Below are positions 1 to 15,321 of a stretch of 64,000 nucleotides of DNA, in pieces. Positions within the stretch are counted from its first letter, which is position 1, and the number at the start of each line of letters is the position of its first letter. A model generated the notes under the pieces. That model searched no databases. It was not told the DNA's origin and saw nothing but the letters and a program-made list of their open reading frames with translations. The stretch comes from Cycas panzhihuaensis (Eukaryota; Cycadophyta): NCBI GenBank assembly GCA_023213395.1, contig CM041465.1, positions 162,943,741 to 163,007,740 on the forward strand. The letters run 5' to 3'. Made by a program: the position numbers and the translations under genes.

Positions 1-2312
1 AAGAGGCTCTAGATTTAAAAATAAATTATTTTTAACTATTTCATATTATTTGAGCTAAATAGAGTAAATGCAAGATTAGTTACAAACAACAAAGTTTTAA
101 AAACTAGTTTGATAACTTACAAATCATGGTTGATGTTGTAATAGCCATTAATATTAGAGCACTTGAAATGGTTCCTTAATAATTACTCTCTGCATTAACT
201 ATGTAAGAATACTTAGATTTTGGACTAAAACAACTTTGGGGCTAACTATTAGACAACTACATAGTCCAAAAGTGCATCAAATTAGAAAAAGTTGAAGATT
301 TTATTCAAACACATGTATTGAGTTTCTCTTTTGAGCTATTAGAAAAAAAGTTGCATAGTTACGATGAGAAAGAAATAGGATTTATCCACAAGGACAATAT
401 TCTTAGGGTTGAATCTTCCAAGCTCACATTTATTTAGCCTACTAATAGAGGGAAAACTAGTATTATTAAAAAGGAAGCAACATTTAATAGATAAGACAAT
501 ATGAGCCAATCTAGTAAGGGAATTTTATTTAGATGACCTTAGTAAATGTTATAATAATCATGGAATTGTAATCAATAAACTCAAGGACCTTGATCTAAAG
601 ATAATGGATAAACTACTCATTAAAAGACTCATGGATAGTAGTGATGTATCCTAAATTCATCTTCATATGGTTTGCATTGCATCTTAGCTCTTGTAGCATG
701 TAGTTTATAGGTGGGATTTTTTATGGAAGCTACCAAATTAAAAAATCTATCTACCTTAGGAAAACATCATTATATTATCTTGCATCCTTAATGGCTTTGG
801 TGTTAGATGGGTTTTATACCACAAACTTATTAAGGAAGGTGATTGTTAACATTGATTTATAAATTCTATGATGGGTTGGCTATAGGAGAAAAGTTAAATT
901 ATCCTAGAGTGCTTTGGCCACCTTTCATACAATTGTCAAGGAGCTTATGGATAAGTTTCTACCATAAATTATCCCTCATCAATGACTTGGGAAGGAGATT
1001 GAATCAAAGGTGGAAATTAGAATGCCATAGATTTCATAGTTGATACATATTCAACAGAGTGTGCAATGTTTGCTTATCAATACACTATCTATTGTTACTC
1101 AATCTAAAGGAAAGCATAAGTGTGATGATAACCTATATTAACTCTAGATTGGTGTTAATGGTGCTAGTGGATTGATGTTGCCTTTCTCTTCTCTTCAACT
1201 ATAGACTAAATTGATTCATTAACTTAAGAAGGGCAAGAAACTCTAAGATAACTTTGCCAAAGATTCTTAAGCTACTTTAGAATTGAAACAAACCATCTTA
1301 GAGTATTTAACATAGTGTTTAGAGTCTAAAGAAAATGTCATTAGAGTTAAGCAATAGGTTTCAAAGGTTAGACTAGATGGCCCAAAGCTACAAGTTCTTG
1401 AGGAAAGAGTAGAGATAAAGGAGCTTCAAGTATAGGTTGCAGCACAAGGAAACCAAATTCAAGATTTAGAGATCTAACTTGGCCAAAAGATAGTGACACT
1501 CAAATAGGTCTTAACCAAATTAAAGTATTATAAGGATCAAGAACTTAAAATGAATACACTTCTAAGATGGTATACAAAGTTAAGTGTGAGAGAGCTAACT
1601 CAACCTAATCTTCTTAGGGAAGAAGAGACTCAGCGTAATTCTCTAGAGGAGGTCAAGAGAGATCTAATAATAGAATTAGTAGGGAAATTAGATAACCTAC
1701 ATGATATGTTATAGAAAGTGGTAGATGTAGTGCCCCTTGATGGTGGCATAAACCACATTGATGAAAGGTATACATATATATTTAATTTGGGTATTATGAC
1801 TATAGATCACATCTTAATTTTATTTAGAGAAGGTACCAACAAAATAAAATATAATTTATCATAAAGACTTAATTATTATAAGTGTAGGAAGGGGAAAGAA
1901 AACAATTCAAGTTGTTTTAAATATCTTGTTTTTCCTTTTTATTTCTTTTAAAATATATATATAACTTGTGTAATTTACATTTTCTTAAGTATGTCAGAAA
2001 AATGTTGAGCCTTAATTTTAAATTTCATCAATTAATGGATATTGTAAATCCTATATAGTAACTATAAGTGAACTACAAAACTTACATGTCTACCACTAAA
2101 CTAGTAGTTAGTTATGTAATTGTTTAGTTAGCATAGTTGTATACACGTTAGTTTCTTGACTAATAGGGGTTCCTTTAGGTGATACAAGAATATTATGGTA
2201 TGCAACAGTGTCATAATAGTAATAAAAGATATATGTTCTTATAGCATTGTGTTATCATTATATACAAGATTATGGATTGAACATAGCACTATGTTATTTT
2301 CCAAAGGACCCA
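1..2312 (+). pseudogene. AT-rich DNA with a decayed coding frame, probably an old mobile element
   Basis: No intact gene. Two stretches still read as protein on the plus strand: about 481-640 (a segment containing NLVREFYLDD) and about 1255-1745, where roughly 160 residues rich in Leu, Glu, Gln and Lys look like a coiled coil. The second stretch is broken by about eight stops, several of them TAG or TAA where a Gln would fit the heptad-like pattern. A long coiled-coil protein of this kind would suit the large gag-like or 'plant transposon protein' frames common in plant repeats, but I recognise no family with certainty. From about 1750 to 2312 the DNA is simply AT-rich and I see nothing in it. 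Confidence 0.3.
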
Positions 2313-2816
2313 ACAATATGAAAGTGGGATTCAAATAGATAAACTACATATGATTAAGTATTAATGATTTATTAGAAATGTTATATATTTAATATCAAGT
2401 TAGAATGTAATATGTGTGATTATATATGTATATTATATATAAAAAATATAAGAGTATATATGCTACGATGCCAATTAGTGTGAAAAAAGTAGTATTGTTA
2501 TATTGCATATTATTGTTATATACATTATAAGAGTAAATATATACTAATTACTAATTGAAATTTTATATAACGTTATAGCTTAAATAATATAATGTTAATT
2601 CCAAACATATGATATGTACTATATACCTTATATATAGAAAACAAGAGAGGAAGTATAAATGTTTGGATATCCAAAATTTTATAGGAAATTTTAGAAATAA
2701 TTAAAAATACAAATAGTTACATAATATAAGTATTACTAATGAACATATAGTAAGTGTATTATGTGCATAAAGCTAAAATATTAAATCTTTCCTAAATATA
2801 ACTATGTGTAAGGGTG
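2313..2816. repeat. Tandem duplication copy A, left part
   Basis: This segment aligns with 9931-10487, including the phrase AGTGGGATTCAAATAGAT and the stretch leading to GTGTAAGGGTG. Copy A continues at 9006 after the LTR element that was inserted at its middle. I see no coding sequence. Confidence 0.75.
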
Positions 2817-3139
2817 TGTTAGAAAATGCAACTGAACCAAATAAGGTCGACAAGATCTTTCACATCAGGCAGATAACAAGTAAAAGCAGATCACACGGGA
2901 CACCATATTGTCGTGGGAAACTCTTACAGGTGAAAATCCACAAATGGAAAATATTCACATTATGATAAAATGATAATGTGCAAAGTTAGACTTTGATCTA
3001 TATTTATAGATCTAAATTGATAAATATAATTATGATTACATCCATTAGGTCACCACAATCGAGACTATTCCTCCACATAATCAGGCATAAAAATAAGAGA
3101 CCCACTTTACATTAGGTGGTATGGTCACATATTTTAACA
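2817..3139 (-). repeat. 3' LTR of the LARD-like element
   Basis: It starts TGTTAGAAAATGC and ends TTTTAACA. It aligns along its length with 8691-9005, including the shared block around ATTCACATTATGA and the terminal GGTGGTATGGTCACAT. Confidence 0.85.
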
Positions 3140-5601
3140 TCCCCTCTTAACGTAAATGTGGGGAAATAAGGATTATTGTTGGAAATAAATCCCCTCTCAA
3201 GGATAACCTTACTCAATCCAATATGCACAAACGTCGATGCAGTGATCATCAGTCAAATGTAATGGTGCCATGCCTCGTATGTGCTCAATTATTTAGAAAT
3301 ACTCTAACAGACCTGCAACCATACAGCTCTCTCTGCACCTGACACTTTGTCCATTCAACTCAACTATATTCTTTTCACTAAACTAAGAGGTTGAGTCACT
3401 TAAGCCATGTGAATCACCTCTTCAAGTCTTCGTTAAGGAACATTGATATGATACAATACCTAACTATCTGAAGCGACTGAAGTAAGGATAAAATGAACCA
3501 ATGAACATAGAGACTAGTGCTAAATATCTCATCATACCTCAATCCTTCTTCCTACTAGACATCTTGCACAACAAGCTTACCAACTCGTAAATCAACCAGG
3601 TTCTTTGCTTCAATACAACTCTTCATTGTGAATCCATACTCACTGGAATATTGGTATCTATCTCAAGTTTTGACTGGCATGATGATCCATGATCTTCCAT
3701 CATCCTACAAGTCTTCAATTGTCAATAGAACATAGGGTTGCAATCCATGTCTACTCAATTAACAACTCCTCATCATCAATCTGTCACTAATCCTGCTTCT
3801 GTCTCAAGCACAATGTTAGGCAAACAAACCTCTACACCTATTGAATAATGACTTGGAAAAGTAAAGCAATGAAATGTAAAACCTGTAACCAAATGATACT
3901 TAGCATGATATGTTAACAACTCTAAAACATCTAGACTGATCACACACATTTCCCCTGCAGATCACACTGTTTATAAGCTGAAAAACCCATAGGCTTCAAA
4001 TGATTGTAATCCTACTGTTGTAATATCCATCTAAGATGTGTGCACTCCAACACACTAAGGGAAATAAATGGAAGGCTTCTGACATGGTCCAAACACAAAA
4101 CATAAGGGGAAAATTATGCCATGAACAATCAAAACAGGGGTATCCATACATGTCTGCTACAACTTTTGCCATCAAACCATGGGAGGTCAAACAAAACATG
4201 CACTAACCTCACCATATGCATCATGATACTCACCTACAATGCAACCTTACATGCCAACTATACATACCATGACAAAGGTATAACTAATTTTAAGGATTCT
4301 CATCTTAAACCTTTCCATTCACACTTCAATTTTATCAAGCACTCTACTTCAGTTTTACATCTGACTTGTTCAGATATACACCCATGTTGAACCAGCAACA
4401 AACAGGCCAAAAACTTCATGCTAATAGCCCAACTAGTCAACGGATAATGGTCCATCATCAACGATAATCATATAAGCAAATTCTGAACGTCATCACCTTA
4501 TACACATTTGATACAACAGAACTCGAATATAATCATGAATAAACCACACTTTTATCATTGAGTAATCACATAAATCACGAATTTTGTGCAATGATCTATG
4601 CCACACTCAAATAGTAATAAAGTTTATAGTAAGTTGCAATTTAGGTATCTCAAGCTCTTCTTCTTCTAAACACGCCCATTATCACCCTTCTTCACCCATA
4701 AGACTCCTTTATATAAATCACACACAAGGAGCACAATATCACCTCAATTTCGCCCAACAAGCACGCCCAATTTCACCCATCAAACTTGCCTAATTTCACC
4801 CTTACTCTCGCCCTTAAAACCTATCTAAAAACTCGCCCAAACTTGCCATATAATACACATGCAACAAGCACATATCATCCTCTCATAGAACCTAATGTCA
4901 TCCATCAATTTTCTCCCATGCAACCACATGTAAGAGAACAAACAATCACCTACTCTCACCCATAACTAAAGTGTGCTTAATGCACTCTCTTCATCTTCAC
5001 TATGATACCATCTCATCAATGTCACTCATAAACTTTCTTATACGAAATGCATACAAGAAAGTACACCATATAATCACCCACTATACCATCACTTTACCTC
5101 ATATAATCCTTGATAACAAGGCTATACCTTATGTAATATCAAAGTGATTAATCTTAATCAAATAATATGATATACAAAAGTGATATGCAATTGATATATT
5201 AAAGTGTACTTATAAATCACTTAAATAATATATTAAATAGAGTGGCAACTTTATAATACAAAGTGACATTATAAGAAGATGGCTACAACTTTATGAAGAT
5301 CATGGGCGATTATAAAGTAGGACTCACTACATCATTATCAAAGAATAACATGCAATATATGTTAGGGCTGCAAGGCAATGCGGGCGACTTTATCAACACA
5401 GACTGAAAATGGCAAATTAGAGATTGAAATAACAGCACACAGGCAAACTTGGGCATCTATATATACATCAAATGCCATTGATGGGTGACATCAATAATAC
5501 ATAGACCAGACCAACATGCATGTTATAATGAATAGAGGCGACTTCGAAGACGTCAACCAGCGACTGTAATATATAAAATGGCAGCTGCAATGGCATGAAG
5601 T

Positions 5602-5604
<3 letters not shown>
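3140..5604. other. Non-coding interior of the LARD-like element
   Basis: No frame longer than about 90 codons resembles a known protein. Between about 4665 and 4840 the plus strand carries many irregular copies of TTTCACCC or TCGCCC spaced 10-30 bases apart, which looks like a degenerate minisatellite. The rest shows nothing I can name. Confidence 0.5.
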
Positions 5605-7732
<2,128 letters not shown>

Positions 7733-8678
7733 ACATAGGGTGACTCATCACAGATTAATCAATGAATCAAATACACAATCACGTAAGCACAAATGCAGAT
7801 ATACGAGCGACAACCATTATCCATCACGCAGTTGTATGAATATGTCATGCAGAGGCAAAATTATCATAGCTACAATATGTAAAATGATGGCTGAACTTGC
7901 ACAAGCAGTATGATGTCACACAAAGATGCCAATAACACGCAATGTTCTGAGACGATGACTGATATACAAAAGAGCAACCAAAAGAAAAAAAAATATCACG
8001 CAAACAATACATAGACATGTGCAAACTCAATGCATAAAATGGTAGTGGACTGCATTAATATATACAATTAGGCAGTTCCAATATTTCAAACTGATGTTAG
8101 AAATATTGTCAACAAATAGAGATAATTATCAATAGACGAACAAAGAATAATCACCCAAGATGACATTTGTCAACGGTGATTTAATATATCACATATAGGT
8201 ATGGTGCAAATATACATCATACGGGTGAAATAGTATATTTAATCAAACCCTAAATTTATCAATCAGGTGATAAATATACCGAGTATACCTTAGATTTGAC
8301 TGTATTAATTGATTCATGGCACTGCAATGAGCTTGCTAAGGTTTTTGCACTCTCTCATCGGTAATAGGGGCCTGGCAATCACTCTAGGGTATCCAAACTC
8401 AACGGCATCGACAAAGGGGGATCTGATACCTTCAACAAGCTCAAATGACACTCACATAGATGGCAACAGAGTCAACGCTCATCCACACACCTCCATGTAG
8501 CTCAGAGTACCTATAAACAATGGACAGAAGGCTCCCAGGATCCTCAGCGATCATTTGCACTACTGTGGATGTTTTATAGGGTTATCGGGCACGCTAATCT
8601 GCTAAGGGCAAGCTAGCATTACCTGGCACCTTAAATTAGACCTCTGACAATGTTCATATACTTGTGCACGACCTACAA
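7733..8678. other. Interior of the LARD-like element, leader side
   Basis: Unique-looking AT-rich sequence between the microsatellite and the primer-binding site. It corresponds to the 5' leader of the minus-strand element. I see no convincing coding frame. Confidence 0.5.
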
Positions 8679-8690
8679 GCTCTAATACCA
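8679..8690 (-). other. Primer-binding site of the LARD-like element
   Basis: The minus strand reads TGGTATTAGAGC, directly against the LTR at 8691. It differs by one base from TGGTATCAGAGC, the site complementary to the 3' end of plant initiator tRNA-Met. Confidence 0.8.
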
Positions 8691-9005
8691 TGTTAGAAAT
8701 GCAACTAAAGCAAACAAGGTCGATGAAGATCTTTCACATCGTGCGATAACAAGGTATAAATCGCACGGGATACCATATTGCCATGGGAAACCCTTACGAG
8801 TGATAACCCACAAATGGAAAATATTCACATTATGACAAAATGATAATGTGTAAAGATGGACTTTGATCTATATTTATAGATCTAAAGTGCCAAATATAAT
8901 TATGATTACATCAAGTCACCACAATCGAGACTATTCCTCCACATAATTAAGCATAAAAGTAGGAGGCCCACTTTACATTAGGTGGTATGGTCACATATTT
9001 TAACA
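8691..9005 (-). repeat. 5' LTR of the LARD-like element
   Basis: It begins TGTTAGAAATGC, ends TTTTAACA, and is followed by the GGGTG target duplication. It lacks a few bases present in its partner at 2817-3139. Confidence 0.85.
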
Positions 9006-9716
9006 GGGTGGTATGACATATTTTAAATTCTATGCAAGAAGTTCTTGATTATGAATTATAAAGGTAATTATATATAGATGACAATTAACAATTTAATTAT
9101 TAATTTTTTTTTTTTTTCATTTGTTTCATGATCTTTTATTCTTTATGATGGATACTTGTTGAATTTTAAAATTTATGTAATACTAAAAATTCTTATAATT
9201 ATTATTTCCTTATACCCACTTGTGAGAAGTTTCCCAATTTATATTGTGTATTTACATGGGTTTTATTACATTTAGATCTTAAACATCGTGGCTCCTCTTA
9301 ATTGTGTTTAGTCATAAAGGATCATATTTCCACTATTTTAACAGTCCTCTATAATTAAGGGGTGTTACATTAATAAAAATAACGATGAAATTGATACCAA
9401 AATTAATACACCTAAATAATAATTGCCATACTTTATCCATGAGCATGAGAATTATCTTTAATGAATTATTTTTGCAAATAACCTATGGTTACACATGCAT
9501 GCCAATTTGACATGAATATTCCTCCTATGTAATAATTTCACATTCTTAATACCATATGTTTCTATATTAAATGTAATTTATAATTTCACATGAAAGTTTT
9601 TGAGATTTCATTTATACATATTATCTACCTATATGAAATGCAATATATTATATCATACCAAGCATACGGTACCCTTTAAGGCCCTTATCTAAATGGTAAT
9701 ATGTTAGTGCTTCATT
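9006..9716. repeat. Tandem duplication copy A, right part
   Basis: It continues copy A after the inserted element and aligns with 10488-11206 (for example GGTATGACATATTTTA against GGTAAGACATATTTTA, and the shared end AATGGTAATAT..TTAGTG). The two parts of copy A total about 1.2 kb. The 9717-9930 spacer before copy B holds nothing recognisable. Confidence 0.75.
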
Positions 9717-9930
9717 TACTAATTATCATGATGAATATGTGATGATGATATGATTGGGTTAGCATGACTTAGATTTATGTGGATTATGCCATGTTAGCAT
9801 CATTAGTAATCAAAGCCTTATTATAAATATTAATTACATAAAAGTATATACATAATAGTAAGTTACAACACCTAAAGCATATATGATAAAGATCAAACAT
9901 GTTAAATAAAGTGTAAATAAATGTGAGTAT

Positions 9931-11206
9931 GAACATGAAGTGGGATTCAAATAGATATATGATCAAGCATGAATGATTTATTAGAAATGTTACATGTTTA
10001 ATACCAAGTTATAATGTAATGTATATGATCGTATACGATCAAGTGTGAATGATTTATTAGAAACGTTATATATTTAATACTAAGTTATAATATAATGTAT
10101 ATGATTATGTATATATAGTATATAAAAAGAATATAGTAGTGTATATGTTATGATGGCAATTAGTGTGAAAAAAGTAATCACATATTATTGCTATATATAT
10201 TATAAGAGTAAATATATAGTAATTGTTAATTGAAATCTCACATATAATATTATAGTTTAAATAATATAAGGTTGATTTCAGACCTATGATATATGGTGTA
10301 TACCTTATATATGGCAAAAAAGTGAGGAAGTATAAATGTTTAGATATCTTTAAATTTATAGGAAATTTGGAAATAATTAAAACTGAAAAATGGTACATAA
10401 AATAAGTATTACTCATACACATATAGTAGGTGTATTATATGTGTAAAGCTAAAATATTAAATCTTATCCAAATATGGTTATGTGTAGGGGTGGTAAGACA
10501 TATTTTAGAGGCTACAGCAAATTATTGATTATAAATCATAAGTGTAACTACATATAGGTAACGATTAACAATTTAAATAAAATAATTATTTAATTTCATT
10601 TATTTCATGATCTTTCATTTTATATGATGGATACATGTTGGATATTAAAACTTATGTAGCAATTAAAATTTTTATAATTATTATTTCCTTATACCCACTC
10701 ATGAGAGGTTTTCTAATTTACATTGTGAATCTTGCATGTTTTTATTAAGTTTAGGTCTTAAACATTATATGACTTGTTATGATTTTATGTAGTCCAAAAG
10801 GATCACATTTCTACTATTTTAGCAGTTCTATATAATTCTAAGGGTGTTACATAACTAAAAATAACTATGAAATTGATACTAAATTTAATACACCTAAGTA
10901 ATAATTGCCATAATCTCACACTTTATCCATAACCATAAGAATTATCTTTAGTGGATTATTTCCGTAAACAACCTCTAGTTACACATGCATGCTAATTGAC
11001 ATGAACCTTCCTCTTACATAATGATCTTACATTCCTAATAATATATGTTTCTTAATTAAATGCAACTTAAAATTTCATATGAAAGTTGTCAAGATTTTAT
11101 TTATAGATGTTATCTTGCCATACAAAATGCAATCTATCATATTATACCAAATAAAAGGTACCATTAAGACCCTTGTCTTAATGGTAATATTTTAGTGGAA
11201 TAGTTA
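9931..11206. repeat. Tandem duplication copy B with empty insertion site
   Basis: It is the uninterrupted counterpart of copy A. The site that received the LTR element in copy A is seen here at 10488-10492 as a single GGGTG. Copy B also holds its own short tandem duplication of about 70-85 bp at about 9960-10110, with two versions of TGAATGATTTATTAGAAA. No coding frame is evident. Confidence 0.75.
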
Positions 11207-11746
11207 CATATCCTACTTAAAGTGTATGATAAATTATTCTCATGGCACATTTCCTTAACAATGATTATTTTTGGGGTGAAAATAAGTTTCAAAAGAATGT
11301 GAATATATTAATAAGCTTCTAAATTAGAATTATTACACACCAATAAATATGATATAATAAAATGTAAAATAATATAAAATAATAAAATTTAATATGATAT
11401 GAAGATGATATAGATATTGTTAGTGATCCCTTATAATGTAATATAATATAATATTAATTGGTAGACCCCTCATTGCAGTGATGGCTCATCGACATGTATT
11501 CTCTTTACGTAGAAAAATATAGATATAGATATAGAGGATATGATATAATACATCACATTATAATATACTATGTTTTATTAAAATTAGCGTTCAATAGGTG
11601 GATCATCATACCAGCCTTTTTTAGATACATAACATATACTAGATTAAATTTATAGCAAACAATTACCATGATAATGTTAACCTTCTTAATAGGATTTTAT
11701 TGAACATTGAGACTTTATATCATTATTTCTTATAAAGAGGATCAAG

Positions 11747-11832
<86 letters not shown>

Positions 11833-11915
11833 CATATATATATACACACATATCTATATACATACATATATATATACATATATATATATACATATACATA
11901 CATACATATATATAT

Positions 11916-11998
<83 letters not shown>

Positions 11999-12009
11999 CA
12001 TATATATAT

Positions 12010-12052
<43 letters not shown>

Positions 12053-12117
12053 CATACATACATACATATATATATACACACATACATACATTCATATATA
12101 CATACATATGTATATAT

Positions 12118-12163
<46 letters not shown>

Positions 12164-12313
12164 GTATGTATATGTATATATATATATATATGTATATGTA
12201 TATATATATATATGTATATGTCTATATATATATATGTATATGTATATGTATATATATATATATGTATATGTATATATGTATATATATATATGTATATATA
12301 TATGTATATATAC

Positions 12314-12348
<35 letters not shown>

Positions 12349-13297
12349 TATAATTCAAATATTAATGTATAGTAATTTTATTTTAACTAATATGATATAA
12401 TATAACATAATATAATATTGACCTTTATGGGGGGACCAAGCATAGTGTTATAGATATAGATAATATAATTTGATATGATATGATATAATATTATTTAAAA
12501 AAAACATATATTATTTTAATTTGTTATAAGTAATAATTACATATTTATATGAATATCTATCACCTAAGAACATAAATCACTTAGGCAAATAAAAGATTGT
12601 AATCCAATATTTAACATATAAGTATGAGACTTACAAATATTAAGAGGGAGGTTACAACACATACGGAGAGACTTACAAATGTGAAAAATGCCTCATAAAT
12701 TAAACATTATTTTCTAACACCTTGCCACACATTTAATTCATTATTTGAAATATCAATCACATGTTGAGAAAGCTTCCTCTATCATATTAATGCAATTCAT
12801 GCATCATTAATCAAGTTCCTTTAAGTGTGCTTCTGCTCGTACTTCATATTTGTCTATAAATTTGTTGATGTCTATATAAAGGAATAACTATCCCCTAAGA
12901 TATATCAATAACTAGTCAATATATCCATCAATTTATTAGGAAATCCTTTGCATACATAGTTCACCAATATCTATAAAATCTTCAACAAGTCTGCTTACCT
13001 ACAACCCTTCCATGTGTTTACCTTTATCAAAGTGTATCCCTATAACTAACCAAACTACCTAATTAGAAAGATACCGAGAGATTCTTAATATTTGAGATAA
13101 GCACATATTTCTTATGGATAATTCAAGTGTAACACTATAATAAATAGTTGCAATATTCAACCAAATGCTATCAAAAAATAGACCATGTTCTCTTAACTAA
13201 GACTAGCAATACGCCAAATACGAAACATAACATCCATAGCTCAAAATACAAAATCACAAATCAAACTTGCAACTTGAATCACTGCGAATGAACATAA
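11207..13297. other. AT-rich intergenic DNA
   Basis: No gene seen. It contains runs of ATAATATAATATA-like sequence near 11360-11460 and 12390-12420, the second beside TGACCTTTATGGGG, plus the microsatellite listed separately. 12360-13297 is otherwise unremarkable. Confidence 0.5.
11747..12352. repeat. Compound (CT)n-(AT)n-ATAC-(AC)n-ATGT microsatellite
   Basis: It starts with a (CT)n tract (11751-11786), continues with (AT)n, ATAC and (AC)n tracts, then ATGT-rich sequence, and ends with seven ATGT units near 12320-12346. It is the same class of repeat as 5605-7732 but outside any LTR element I can define. Confidence 0.95.
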
Positions 13298-13481
13298 TGT
13301 TCGAAATGTAATACACATTTATTAATTGGTATTTTCGTCAGCCTAGAAATAATTATCTTTTCTCTCATTTGTTGGGTATATAAACATATTGTACGTTATA
13401 TCATTTTATCCATTTTTAATTAAAGGTATCTCACGATACTAGTTATAGATCCTATGCTTATTTGTTTGCTCGATTTTAACA
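13298..13481 (+). repeat. 5' LTR
   Basis: 184 bp, TG...CA ends, followed immediately by the primer-binding site. It holds one version of the terminal 41-bp unit that appears three times in the 3' LTR. Confidence 0.75.
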
Positions 13482-13493
13482 TGGTATCAAAGC
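13482..13493 (+). other. Primer-binding site
   Basis: TGGTATCAAAGC, close to the initiator tRNA-Met complement, abutting the LTR end. Confidence 0.8.
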
Positions 13494-13992
13494 AAGGTTT
13501 AGCGAGGTCTACTGAGTTGGTTGGTGAACCCTAACTTTGTTAGCATGTGAGGAGGTGGCTTTGTAGAGCCATTAGTGTCGGATCCTTGTTGATGATACCA
13601 TTGAGTTTGTAGATGCATAAAAAATATAGTTGCCCTCTATTAATATTTATTCCTGCGTGAATTCATATAATTCATATTATTGTTTTGATTCATATTTCTA
13701 CTATCATTTTTCAACTTTGAGTTACTCAGATTAATTGATGTCACAGTTGATGTATTTTGTGCCATCTGTGATTTAGTGGAAGCCATACTATTAATATGAA
13801 GTCACCTCTGTTAATAAGTATGTAGTTTACCTTTTGCATCATTATGATGATATAGTTACACCTACATGATAAATATTTTGGTAGTCATCATTTTCTTTTT
13901 GCAACTACGCACGTATAATTATTCGGCATCCACCAGTTTAATTTTATAAAGTCACATTTTGAGATATTGAATCACCCATTCAATATATTATA

Positions 13993-14460
13993 TCACCCAA
14001 TGTCAATATCAAATTGACCTTCATTTTGCTCTGGATTTGTTGCCCCTTGGTAAGGACCGGAACTTTGCAAAGCCTCTGCTTCCACGGTTGATATGGAAGA
14101 ACTAGATTCACGTTGCTCTATGTCTGTACAAATGGAATTACATCTAATGCTGCTAAATTTCTCGCTTACATTCATTGCATCCCTAGAATCATCTAAGATA
14201 ACACATCCTCCAAAACTTTGTGTTCTCTCTGGATAGCCTTGGGTATGTCTTTCTTCATTAATGTTTCGCATGGAACTATATTCAATATTCACAGGAATAC
14301 ATGGCAATGGAGTGGTGGCATTTAGATGTTCAAATGTGATATTGCAACGTGGTTCAGGAGAAGACCTTTGTGGTTCTTCAACCCCTTATAATCTGAGTGT
14401 AGTCAAAATGTTCTCTTTAGACATCATATTAGATTCCTAAATTGCAAACTAATCTATTTC
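13993..14460 (-). pseudogene. Antisense coding-like fragment inside the LTR element, family unknown
   Basis: On the minus strand a frame runs from about 14460 to 13993 with one internal stop near 14390; its last 104 codons from the Met at 14307 are open. The product is rich in Ser, Glu, Gln and Asn and has balanced codons, unlike the AT-rich noise around it. It contains CVILDDSRDAMNVSEKFSS and ends EGQFDIDIG before a stop. I recognise no domain. It lies opposite to the element's transcription and its base composition is richer than its neighbours', so a captured piece of a host gene is a fair guess. The alternative is a chance open frame in leader sequence. Confidence 0.4.
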
Positions 14461-15321
14461 GATGAAGTCACTACAAGGAATAGAAATATATTTATCTAGT
14501 TACGTCTTACGATGCAATGATCGGTAACATATAGTGTTAAATATGTGGGTGGACCCACTAATATACATAGTATGGTGTTTTGTCTCTTAAGGACATAGAG
14601 TAATTGAGTAATGCATTAAAAATGTGAAATGTTAGTGGCATCACATATCGCATGAGGAAAGTGTATGTGGTAATAAACTTACATCATGTATAACATATCG
14701 AAGTAAAAAGGGATTGACTCTATCATTTTTTAGATGTTGAAGATTGCATGACTCATATTATATGGTGTACATTATAGCTTTGATCATCAGAGGGAGGCTT
14801 TCTTCTAACTTTTGGTCATAGACTTTTATTTATTGTAATTATTTATTTGATGAGCATGAAGGAGGTGATAAGACATGTATGTGATGTGTCTCATTGTAAA
14901 AGGGGTGTGTTTTTTTAATGGATGTACTATGGTGATGTTTATGGCATGAGTCATTTTTGAGCTTTAAGGTAATTAAGTAAAGGGTAGTGTGTCTTGGTGA
15001 TTTAATGGTGACATGAGATATGTATGATCTTTGTAAGATGTATGAGGCAATGATTGGTGAAGTGAGTGTTTTAGGGATATACAAGGCGATGATATGATGA
15101 AGCCAGTGATAAGAGGGATATGATATTTGAAAGAGTTTGTTGAACATGATTAATGGGCATGTTACCAATGTTGGGTGTGTTTGTTGATTGATAAAAGAGA
15201 CATGTTATTAGGAGATACACTTATAATTATGGAGGAGAATGTCGTGGTCATATACATTCATGAGACAAATGAATATTACTTAAAGGATTTATATCTTCTG
15301 ATAACTAAGTGTAATAGAGCA
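14461..15321. other. Non-coding interior of the LTR element
   Basis: Nothing recognisable between the antisense fragment and the gag-like frame. Purine-rich GTGATGAGG-like words recur at about 14860-15130. Confidence 0.4.

Noticed and set aside
11707-12400. Open frames of Ser-Leu and Tyr-Ile repeats on both strands
   Set aside because: Same cause: the compound CT/AT/ATAC microsatellite.
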